A stretch of DNA of 64,000 nucleotides from Diphasiastrum complanatum (taxonomy: Eukaryota; Streptophyta; Lycopodiopsida; Lycopodiales; Lycopodiaceae), in contig CM055100.1 in the NCBI GenBank assembly GCA_029204225.1, positions 11,178,769 to 11,242,768 on the forward strand, in the 5' to 3' direction. Positions 1 through 9,517 of this stretch are shown in pieces. Made by a program: the position numbers and the translations under genes. Position 1 is the stretch's first letter, and every line of letters starts with the position of its first letter. The notes beneath the pieces are model-generated. The model did no database searches. It saw only the letters and a list, made by a program, of their open reading frames with translations, and was not told the origin of the DNA.

Positions 1-904
1 TCTTTGCAGTTATATAATCGGATGGCACAAAATACTCTACGCGTTGGCTGACTGTCATTATAGCAAATTTACTCACGTCGCACGCTCTGTAAGCCTGGCC
101 AGCCGAAGCGTTTGCTATATCTTGAAGATTTGATATCAATATTCCACGGTTATAAAGTTTGTATCTGCTAGGAATGAGAGCACTTTTGAAGTACATTTGT
201 TATCCCCGTAACCTGTTGCATAAAACTATTACTTTATGCATTCCTACGACACCGTAGGTGAAAGCAGGGTAACCAAGCTCAACTTGCTCGCTACATTGCA
301 TTATGAAAGCGGTTGGTTATACTTTTTTGCAGTAACCGCCCTTTTGGAGCACCGAAACTGGTCTACGATGCCTTTGAGACGGGCTTTACGGTTTTTCTGC
401 TTATAATGGTACAGTTGGCGAATCCTCCTCCGTCTGCTATTGCTTTTCGTCAAAGTAAACGTTCCTTTTGTTAAACGGCCTATATAGAATTTTTTTACTG
501 CTCATTCAAGGTTTTTAAACCAGGAGATCGATAAGTGAAATCTTCAAGAACAATAATAAGATCATACTACGAGAATCAAGTTTCAACAGAGCACTAACCT
601 TTCTGTTCAGGGGAATGCACCAATTTCACGCACTTGACAATCTCAGCCTTTAGAATTCCTTACTACTCAACAGAGACAAAATTTCGAAGCATGAATTGGT
701 TTTTCTGAGTCCACAGATGCTTAAACGAACAATTAGCCTCTTGAATATTCTTGGACACGTTGATCATTAGCTGGTCATTTTCTATTTTGACATCTTTCCA
801 TTTTTACTTGTCTTGAAATTTGAGTGTTTATATTTTTACACAAACGGGATAGGTTTATTTTTACACAAACGGATTCGAGAGTGAATTCGGCAACTTTTTA
901 AATG
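1..904. other. Unassigned sequence
   Basis: I see no convincing coding region, RNA gene or repeat structure here. Short poly-T and poly-A runs occur but there is no open frame of note. It could be old transposon debris or intron. Confidence 0.3.
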
Positions 905-1409
905 TGGTCGAGACAATTAATGAACCGTGGGCGGTGAACGGTTCTCAATGTTTTTTGCCCAGAACCGTGGTGAACCGTGTAATTATTAATTAATCAATTG
1001 ATTTTTCATTTAAGACATGCTTTTACGTTCTTTCTCAGCCAGCCAGCTTAACATCACTGCGAAATCCAAAGGGACAGTAAATTGGATGTTCAGGAAGGCA
1101 GGCATACTCGACGATAAACATCCTCCAAGCCACTATGTTGCCACTTTAGAAGTTTCATTCTTCGTTTAGCATGCGAAGCCTGACTGCAATCTAGACCGCT
1201 GCTTCAGGGGCGATCCCCATGGATTTGAGAACATTGAGCTTATTTTATTTTTTAAGTCATAGCTGCTTCACTTATTGTCTGTGATCATCCGCAACAAAAA
1301 TTCAATTCGTAACAGCATTTCTGAAATCGTGAGGGACAAAAAACGAACATTGAGGGGTTTTGGGGGGAAATAAAGAAATAAATGAATAAATTATTTATTT
1401 AGATGAACC
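905..1409. mobile_element. hAT-like fragment with AACCGT-rich ends (outer element)
   Basis: A left arm at about 915-1000 carries repeated AACCGTG and ACGGTTC motifs followed by a TTAATTAATCAATTG tract. A right arm at about 1325-1409 carries GAGGGACAAAAAACG, a GGGGTTTT run and TTTAGATGAACC. The right arm resembles the right ends of the two larger hAT copies (3540-3697 and 48456-48594). This looks like an internally deleted relative into whose right end the 1410-3697 element was inserted. The left terminus is degraded and I cannot find its target duplication. Confidence 0.45.
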
Positions 1410-3697
1410 CATAGAATAAATGAACCGTTAACGGTTCAGTACGGTTCACTGTGTGAACCGTATGGTTCTCAGAACTTTTTTGCAGGAACCGTGTGAACCG
1501 TGGCAGGTAATTAATTAATTTTTTTTTGGTCCACTGTCTCTCTCTCATGCTGTTTATCCTCTGGTAGTGGATCAGGTCGATACACATCCTACTCTGGTAG
1601 AGGTGGCTCATACATCCCTGCCATCATCCTCTGTAATCGATCATCCTCCAAGCCATAGCCTAGGTCTGCCTCAATACTCTGCCTCAAGCTCTGCCTCAAC
1701 CATGGTCTCCAATCCTGGAGCAGGAATATCCAAATCATCATCATCATCATCCTCATCCTCCTCATCAGCACCCATGCCCATACCTGTCCCCTGGCCAGCA
1801 CCTGTATCCTGATCATGACCCACTCTGTCCGTCAATAATTGTCTAACCCGCAACATCTCTCTCTCTATCTGTCTCTGCTGCAATGTCAGCCGCAACATCA
1901 GCCCTCGGCATGGGCGTGGTGGAATCAGTGGGATCATCAACGCCTAGTAAACAATCCGTGGGCAACACCTCTAGAGGGTCCACAATAGATTCAAGTCTGT
2001 CACTCAACCTTGCATTGGTGTTGCAAAAACCCAGCTGTGTCATTGGTGCAATAGAAAGGCGATTATGCCTTTTTGTGTGGATCAAAGAAAATGTGCTCCA
2101 GTTGCGCTCGCATACATTGGAGGAACAATCCTATTGACAATCATAAAATTCAAAAAAGCGCATTAGTTAATTCCATCCATTTAACACCCATCTTTAATCC
2201 CATAGAATTTGGTGGGTAAAGAAATACCTGTGATAGCACTCGCAAGGCCAGCTTTTGTAGAGCTGGGCATGCAGAATCATAGAGGTTCCACCAAGTCACC
2301 GCTCCCCCCCGTCTGCTAGGATTCAGCGCCGCATGATGGCCAAACACACCAACCTGCCTCTTGAAAGCAATGTACTGTGTCTCAACAACATCTATGTCAG
2401 TGAAGTGTCTGGCGGCTCCATCCAAATATCTCAACCAATCCAAGCCTAGCTCCATATCTGATGCCTGCCGCTCAGATAGCCACATGGGATGCAATAGGTG
2501 GGCAACAGAGTGAATCAGCCTATGGAACCAATTCCACCTGCGCTCCTAGATGTCTCATAATACCACCATCCTGTTTCACATAGTTAATGACATGTCAACG
2601 AATAAATCCGAAGATGCGAAGATGAGAGTAACCTATTTCAATTACAATAGATAGATTCCAAAACAACAAATGACTGAAATGACCATCAATTACCATACCT
2701 GTCCTCGGAGAAAAAATGTTGCTTTAGCAGCTGTCCAATCCTGTCCATGAACTCGTAGATAAGGCCCATAGTGCTGCCCTCACTATCAACTAACCTTAGA
2801 ACATGGTAGAACTATCAACCGTGGGGTGGATGATACTACTGCATATACATCAAGATCTAGTGACATATCGGCCTGCGTCAATCGAGCTCCGTATATGTCA
2901 ATGAGCCTACAACGCTCCAGAGCAGGCATGTGTGGGCAAGGGGAGGGAGCCTAAGCGCCTGCCATCACCCTTGACAGCACCAAGGAGATGGCCTTTCAGC
3001 CTAGTGAGAGTGCTGACAAAACGAGTATGACAAAACCTACAGGACCATCCACGCGTCCTAGACCGAACGTCAGACCTAACGAACTCGGGGTCTTGGTCTA
3101 CCTCACCCTAGAGCTCAGGCATATCTCCAGCAGGCATGGTGTGAGACGGTATAGGAAACAGGGAGTACGGAAGTGAAGTACAGAAGAAGTGCAAGAAAAG
3201 ACAAATGCAAAAAACCTGATTTTTGGCTCCAAAAAATACCCTAACCCATATACCCTAACCTTCTCTCTCTAGATGAGCTGGTACAGTCTCTCTCTAGGCT
3301 GTCCTAAACTCTATGATCTGAAATGCCTAAACCCTAAAAATAGACCTATTTGCGTGAGGGAATATCAAAAAACTTGATTTTTGAGCCAATAAACAACCTT
3401 ACAACTAAGCCCTAATTTTCTCTCTCTACATAGGCCGCTACAGTCTCTCTCTACCCCGCCCTCTTCTCTCTCATCAATCTGAGCAGCCCTCTCTCTGAAA
3501 CCAATGTGCCCTCTCTCTCAACCTCTACCTGCAAAAATGAGAAATGAGGGTCAAAAAACGAGCTATAAGGGGTTTTGGAGGGGGAAATTGGGATATTAAT
3601 TAATTAATTGATTAATTATTTTTTTTGGTGAACCGTACCACGGTTCAAGGAACCGTGGTACGGTTCCTGCCACGGTTCCCAGAACCCACGTTCTATG
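1410..3697 (-). mobile_element. hAT DNA transposon, copy 1
   Basis: The element starts CATAGAATAAATGAACCG and ends ACCCACGTTCTATG, giving a short CATAGAA/TTCTATG terminal inverted repeat. The subterminal zones are packed with AACCGT/ACGGTT repeats and TTAATTAATT tracts. A second copy with the same ends lies at 46614-48594 and has a clear 8-bp target duplication, which is the hAT signature. Here the flanks (GATGAACC left, ATCATCAG right) do not match, so one border was probably rearranged. It carries a broken transposase on the minus strand. Family assignment is firm from the transposase motifs. Confidence 0.8.
1671..3137 (-). pseudogene. hAT transposase, BED finger plus dimerisation domain, broken
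   Basis: Minus-strand coding begins at an ATG at 3137 (MPAGDMPELWG). A BED-type zinc finger follows at about 3095-2960, visible as WSCRFC then TRLKGHL. The middle of the enzyme, including the catalytic RNase H fold, is largely missing or scrambled between about 2935 and 2500. The C-terminal hAT dimerisation region follows: TWWNLYDSACPALQKLALR at about 2290-2240, then after a short intron CERNWSTFSLIHTKRHNRL. The intron, 2131-2227, has a CAG/GTATTT donor and a TCAATAG acceptor and keeps the frame. A frameshift near 1885 leads into an acidic tail encoded by a TCA repeat (1737-1770). This is a defective transposase that could not catalyse transposition. Motifs are seen directly; function follows from the hAT family. 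Confidence 0.75.
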
Positions 3698-5852
3698 ATC
3701 ATCAGAAGCGTGAAAGAAAACTGAGTTCCCATGATCTAATAAAAATTTGAAAAGGTGGAAATTTGAAGAAGTGGGCTTCTAGCGATCCAAATCAGGATTT
3801 ATAAAGTGCAACTAAAACATAACACAGTAATATGAAGATCACAAAAGTCCTTCAAAAAGTGAGGAAGTGCAACAATATCAAAAGTAACAAAATAACCTAA
3901 AAGGTGAAGCCACAATATTTTGACTTGCCAAATTAGATTTCCAAATTGTAAAGTGCATTCAGGAGTGGCTTATTGTAGTAACATACAATGATCTAAAAAT
4001 TTTCAGATTAGAGAAAGACTAGGAGATGATAAATGCCAAAAATGTGAAGAAACTTGAAAATGCATTATCTTGAAAATGCAACACAGATCTACACAATATC
4101 TAAACAGAACCCTCTATGAAAACAAGCTTATCTCCTGCTTCGACCAAACTTTGAAATGCAATATCTTGTGATTGGAAGCTTTGAACTGCTTTAAACTCTG
4201 GAATGTGAAGATAGACTGGGAATCTGAATAGAAGCTTTCGAAAGAAAGCAGAATATCCTCACTTTGACCAAAGTTAGGCTTTGCAAATAAATTTATTTCT
4301 AGCAAGTGATTCTTTTTTGAGAAATGGATCTCAATGATGATAGGATTGTAGAGAACAAGTAGATCTTCTCAAAGGTAGAGCAAAGATGCTGTGCATGAAA
4401 AGTCAGTGTACTCTTTTGACCAAACATTTGATTTTGCATTAACTTTATAAAGAGAACTCTAATTGACATGTTATCTTTCTCTATGGGCATGGTGTCTTGA
4501 TCTGGCCCTCCAAGAATTATATTTACTTCCCAGTCATCCAAAAAGAACAAAGAAAATTTTCAAAAAAGAAAAAAAGCTAGAAAAGAAGAATGTCATCTAT
4601 AGTTATTTAATGCCAAGAATGCAATGCAAAGTGTCAGAATTCAATTTCGATTACCATAGAGAAACCTATGGAGCAAAAATCTAATCATTGCACAAATATG
4701 TCCCTCAAATGTAAGTGCTGAAAATTCCAGTCAATAGTGGATCAATTGCTAAATATTGTGTCTTGACATTCCCTGAACAGTGCTGTGGTTATGATCTCAA
4801 TGATAGATTTAGACCATAGAAGATGAAGGAAATATCATCCTCCAATTGAAAATATCAAAAGAACATCAATTATTGTTAATGGCTGATCCTCTACAAGGAA
4901 GAGCAACGAGTCTCTCATAAATAACAGAATAATCAAATTCTTGAAGGCCTAAAATGCTAAACATAAGTAGCCCCATTCAAAAGTACTTTGCCCCTCCACT
5001 AAGGGCACAACATTGCCTTGTGAGTGAATAAAATAATAGCTGTTCCAGCACCATAACGTGAGGTAAGCCTGAATGTATCCTGAATTTGTAACTTGAGTGA
5101 GTGTCGTAGTTGTATGTGAAGATTGATGCTGCATAAGCTGTGGCTGCTCTTATATATCTGTTGCATAGACTGTGAAAAGAGATAGATTGGTGTAACGAAG
5201 TATGCTTTTGCTCTAAAGCTATTTGTGTAGTAACTTCTTGTAGCTGATCCTCATTGTCAAAACTTGCCGACACATGCGTGGTCGACATGATGCTAGCAAA
5301 ACATATTGAAGACAAATGATATTGGAGCAGGTGGCGAAAAGTACACTGTGATAGCTAAATGAGTGTTGTTTGGGGAAGTGGTGAAAACTATTAATGGTAA
5401 CTTGTAAAAGCTTTAAAAGTCCCGGCAATGAATCAAAACAACATTGCAGTAAAACAGCTAACCAACTAAAAGGTGTGGCATTGGTGATTATGTAATATTC
5501 GCTAGGTATAGAGGCTAATAAATGAGAGCCTACATGATAACAGTTGCAATATAAGCCTTCAGATTGTTAATTGCTGAAGAGCACAGGGAGTTACAGGTCC
5601 TTCGATGAATTAACATTTGAATTGCTGTTTGCAAGTTGAAGTTACAACTTACCTGGAAATTATCATGTTGATAGATACCCCTCTCTAGAGGAATTGTTGG
5701 CGAGCAAAAGAGTTGAGAGGATGGATTGTTGCAAGGAACCTCCTTATGCCAATCATTGACTAACAAAAAAACCCTTGCAGCGTATAGATCATTGGAGCTG
5801 AGAGGATCCATTTAGCGAATTTTAAAAATCCTCCTTAGTAAACGATAGCAGC
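3698..5852. other. Unassigned AT-rich region with one exon-like ORF
   Basis: No recognised gene. One minus-strand open stretch, 5655-5811, begins with ATG (MDPLSSNDLYAARVF) and ends at a consensus CAG/GTAAGT donor. A possible acceptor TATCACAG lies near 5348. The predicted peptide matches no family I know, and the copia scrap begins immediately upstream, so it may be a fragment of a gene or chance. Confidence 0.2.
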
Positions 5853-6470
5853 TTAGAGTACTGGAAAAATAGGCTCCTCATCTTCAATCACTGGTGGAAG
5901 TATGTTGTAGGTACTGGATTGTTGATGGAAACTGGATTTGAAAGTGCTTCTGTCAAGCACCGGAAGTGGCAAAAGTGATCTTGGAGATAAATATAGAGGA
6001 AATGAAACCCAAAAGTGGATAGATGATGGAGAACAATTGGTAGAAGTCAATTGCAGAGGAAAAGCTCTCTTGTGTGCTTCACAAAGTGCTCTGTTACCAT
6101 GCTATGAACTCAAATCACAATTATGGCATCACATCAAGTTTAGCAATGTTCGGTTCTTCCTTTTGCTACTCCATTATGCTGTGGGGTGTGGCTGGTGGTG
6201 AACTGATGATGTATGTTGCACGACGATAGATAGTCGGACATTTTGTTTGACATGTATTCTCCCCCACAATTTGTGCGTAGGGTCTTGAGTTTTCGACCAA
6301 TCTGTGTCTCAACAAACTGCTTGAATTCTTTGAAGCAGTTGAATGCCTTAGACTTGTTTTTGATAAACATTGTCCTGGTGAATCTCTATGATGAACATTG
6401 TCTCGGTGAATCTCTACAAACTGCATAGGAGAAGATGAATCCATAGCAATCTTCTACCAAAATAGTGAGT
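5853..6470 (-). pseudogene. Ty1/copia integrase remnant
   Basis: The minus-strand frame at 6370-6140 reads KAFNCFKEFKQFVE, LRTNCGGEY and TPQHNGVAKG. These are the integrase core of copia pol, where the usual LRTDNGGEY and PQQNGVAER motifs occur. The second catalytic Asp context is damaged (TNCGGEY) and the frame stops at both ends. Further minus-strand open sequence down to 5853 may belong to the same copy but is not recognisable. It resembles the integrase of copia-1 (KSEAFNCF at 31386). Confidence 0.6.
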
Positions 6471-6736
6471 GCACATTACCATCAATAGACTTATTCCCTA
6501 CAAGGAAGAAGTGTTGGGTTTCCTACAAAGAAAGTCAGAAGCTACCAAATGAATAGAGTCCCACGTATTCATAGTACCATGGTGACCAGGGAATGGGAAT
6601 AGAAAGAGGAACAAAAGCATCCTCAAGGAAATGCGAAAGGGCACGGGAACGCCATGTCATCATAGTGATATCTAATAAATAGATATTCATACCATAGATG
6701 CGCCGAATTGCGAATCGTTGGGTCCACGATTCGCGA

Positions 6737-7460
6737 CAACCAAGTGAACAGATCTAGTGGACGGGCACCCTTCGAGATAAGCAATGGTCGGCTATCGATT
6801 GTTCCAAGCTTTTTTCTTACAGGTGTGCAAGAAACCCCAATACCTACTGTGGAGGAATTCATCAATGAGTGGCACACAAAGCTGACAGAGGTGAAGTCAT
6901 TTTTAGAGCAGTCCCAAAGAAGTATGGCAGCTCACGTAAACCCACATCGACGAGAACTGGAATTTGAGGAAGGTGATCAAGTGTGGCTGAACACAAAGAA
7001 CATTGCGTTACCAAAAGGTTTCTCTCATAAGTTCGTTCGACCTTATCCGGGACCATATTATGTCACGAAGAAGATCAACCCAGTGGCTTACCGATTGGCG
7101 CTGCCATCCAGCTTGGATATACACAATGTGTTTCATGTCTCATTACTCAAACGGTACAAACCAGATGAGCGATTTGATCGGCAACACGAACTCCGTCACC
7201 CACCAATGACACTTGATGATACAAAGAGGCAGCTTGTACCAGAACAAATATTGACACATAGAAAGCGAACTGGCGTGCAACGTGAATATCTAGTGAAGTG
7301 GCTACAGGCTCCACTCATTGAGGTTTCTTGGGAGTACGAAGACAAACTTAAGGAGGGAGCCCCTGAAGTACTTGCAGATTATCTGCAGAAGAATCAACGC
7401 AATAGCCGTTTTCCCAGATCGGCACACAATGCACTACCTGGCGGCATGCCTCCTGCATAA
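6737..7460 (+). pseudogene. gypsy-1 copy B: integrase C-terminus and chromodomain
   Basis: The frame contains the integrase C-terminal part (APFEISNGR, FEEGDQVWLNTKNIA, YRLALPSSLDIHNVFHVS). It ends in a chromodomain-like module at about residues 165-210: PEQILTHRKRTGVQREYLVKW followed by WEYEDKL. The chromodomain marks a Ty3/gypsy chromovirus, where the module is thought to steer integration to particular chromatin. Everything upstream of the late integrase is missing: the homology with copy A starts abruptly at about 6737 (NQVNRS). The terminal stop is followed by about 245 bp and then the LTR at 7706. Confidence 0.85.
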
Positions 7461-7705
7461 ACACTCATGGCCAATTCTGAAGTTCAAGGAACTTCCAGGT
7501 ATCTTTCTTAAGTTTGTCAGTAAATCACTTGCAGCTTTACACAGGTTTTACGTAAGTGAACTTTATCTACACTTTTCTTGTGCTACTGCCAATGTATCTT
7601 TTGTAATTCAAAAGTTGTTAAGGTCGGTGAATTGCGCCCGTGCCATACGTCGTAGGTCTAGTTTGGCCCTGATGAGGACATCAGCTTTTTCAAACGAGGG
7701 GAGGA

Positions 7706-8300
7706 TGTTGTAAAGCTGACTCAGGTGCACCCAGTGTGCCCTGTAAGACTCTAAGGGGTGACGCTCCCTAAGGTCCCAGAGCAAGTTAGAACGTCAAGGA
7801 CTGAGCCTCCGACCTGTGGTGAGCCAGTCAAGTAGTCACAAGTCATGAGCTAGCTCTGGAGCTCGAGTCATGGCCTAGTCAAGAAGCAAGTTGATTCTGC
7901 CGCCGGGACGGCTCCCGGGACCCATGTCCGGGATCCAGACTGATTCTGCCAGGCTTAATCAGCAAAATAAAAACTAAGTCCTAAAAAGCGTGCTTTACCA
8001 GAAAGCACTATGTTTTAGAACAGAGGGGGTGCGCCGAATCACAGCAGAACTATAGGCGGAGTCCGGCAGACTGAAACTTGGGTAGCTCAACCAGCGCCAG
8101 GAATCCAGTCGCCAGGTCTCAGCTCCCTCTACCAGCACGAGCCAGGCACAATGCCCAGCACGTGTTGGTGGCCCCGAGACCGGTCAGTCTATGTATGAAT
8201 GTAACCTCTTCCAAATCTAATAAAGTTGATCCTTGGGGATGATTACCATTTCGGTTTCGCCTCCGGGACTGGTCCAAGTGGAAGGACCCTTACTACAACC
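7706..8300 (+). mobile_element. gypsy-1 copy B 3' LTR
   Basis: TGTTGTAAAGCTGACTC begins right after a polypurine stretch (CGAGGGGAGGA, 7695-7705). The matching LTR of copy A lies on the minus strand at 18788-19344. The end is placed at TACTACAAC, which mirrors the start TGTTGTA. The final CA appears mutated to CC. The two LTRs share long blocks, including CGGTTTCGCCTCCGGGACT. Confidence 0.8.
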
Positions 8301-8783
8301 TTTTTGCGTCGCCGGCGTCTGTAAGTCTATTCAAGTAGTGAATATATTGGCTTAAGGCTTATCCCTCTGAGGGGAGCATTTATGTTTCTGCTTGTAAAAT
8401 TGAGTATGGAGTTTGTACTTTGACGACCCCAAACTTTTTGTCAAGAAACGTCTATGTATTGCCTCCAACTTCTTCCAACGCTACTTTGCCAGTCCGGGTG
8501 GCTATGTTTCACAGCAGTATAGAAGAATGAGTTGGACTAACATAACAAACTTATTGACTTATTGATGTCCCCCAAGAAATGGCGGGTCGGTGAAGGCCTC
8601 CTTTCCTCTTTTTGAGGTTAAGAGTTCAACTCCAATCAGCTGCATGAAGGGACATCCAAGAAAAAAATTAAGGAATGATGTTTCAACTTCCCTCATTCTC
8701 CAATTCCATATCCTGGCAGTAAAGTGATGGTGGGTAGTACACTGTCTCTGATCCCTGTGAGCATGTAAGCGGCCATCATCCTC

Positions 8784-8820
8784 GTCATCGTCATCATCAT
8801 CATCATCATCATCATCATCA
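8784..8820. repeat. (CAT)n microsatellite
   Basis: About twelve near-perfect trinucleotide units. On the minus strand it would encode a run of Asp, which is why a spurious acidic reading frame appears there. Confidence 0.95.
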
Positions 8821-8999
8821 GGCACTGTGTCTCGTGATCTCCGCCTAAAGAAAGAAGTAATCAATGGCTGAGAGGTAAAATGCTGAGATGTCCCGCATAG
8901 ATCTCGCAGCAATATGAACATCTCTCGTACCATAAGAGCAACACACCGGGGGGTCCTCATAGGCTATGAGAGATCGTAAAGTGGTAGGCATGTCTCGAA

Positions 9000-9003
<4 letters not shown>

Positions 9004-9085
<82 letters not shown>
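9004..9085. repeat. (GA)n microsatellite, about 40 units
   Basis: A perfect dinucleotide run about 430 bp upstream of the kinase start codon, breaking into GAGCGAGCGC at its end. Plant BBR/BPC proteins bind GAGA tracts, so a regulatory role is possible but not shown. Confidence 0.97.
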
Positions 9086-9091
<6 letters not shown>

Positions 9092-9517
9092 CACGCATGT
9101 ATGTTTGCCATGTTATGTCAATTGCTATTGATTTTCTGAGGAAACCTTTAGAAGTAGCATGTGAGTAGCTATTGCTGTGAGATGCATTGGAAACCTCATT
9201 CTTGGTGCTTTCTTGATGATGTGTGGCTCCAGGAACATAGAAGTTTGTTCCATCATATTATGAAGCTGGAATGCCTTTAAGGACTAAAGATCCCTGGTTG
9301 ATTATCTGCATAAAGTCTTTTTGGTTTGAGCCTTTCAGGAGGTTAAGCAGAACTTCCTAGCATACATGCTTTCGTCAAATTTAGTCATCCACTTTGTTAC
9401 GAAGGATTGTGAACCAGCTTCTCTTAGTTGATCAAGGTTCTCTGATGGCTAGGACAATTCGAATTCAGAATCATATCCAATCTTCTGGTAAATGGTCGAC
9501 AAGTTTAATGTGAGAAA

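Larger units (their letters stand above)
8301..9517. promoter_or_regulatory. Upstream region of the LRR kinase, with microsatellites
   Basis: This 1.2 kb between the gypsy-1 LTR and the kinase start has no supported gene. It contains a CAT repeat and a long GA repeat (listed separately). No convincing TATA box stands out close to the kinase start, so the promoter is inferred from position only. Confidence 0.35.

Noticed and set aside
1567-1812. Plus-strand serine-rich ORF
   Set aside because: It is the antisense of the acidic tail of the hAT transposase; the serine run comes from the TCA repeat.
1402-3705. 8-bp target duplication for hAT copy 1
   Set aside because: The flanks GATGAACC and ATCATCAG do not match, so only copy 2 gives a real duplication.
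5219-5811. A two-exon host gene on the minus strand
   Set aside because: There is one good donor, but the second exon has no clear donor and the product is unrecognised. Kept only as an exon-like note.
8559-9111. Minus-strand ORFs with Asp and Leu-Ser runs
   Set aside because: They are produced by the CAT and GA microsatellites and show no domain.
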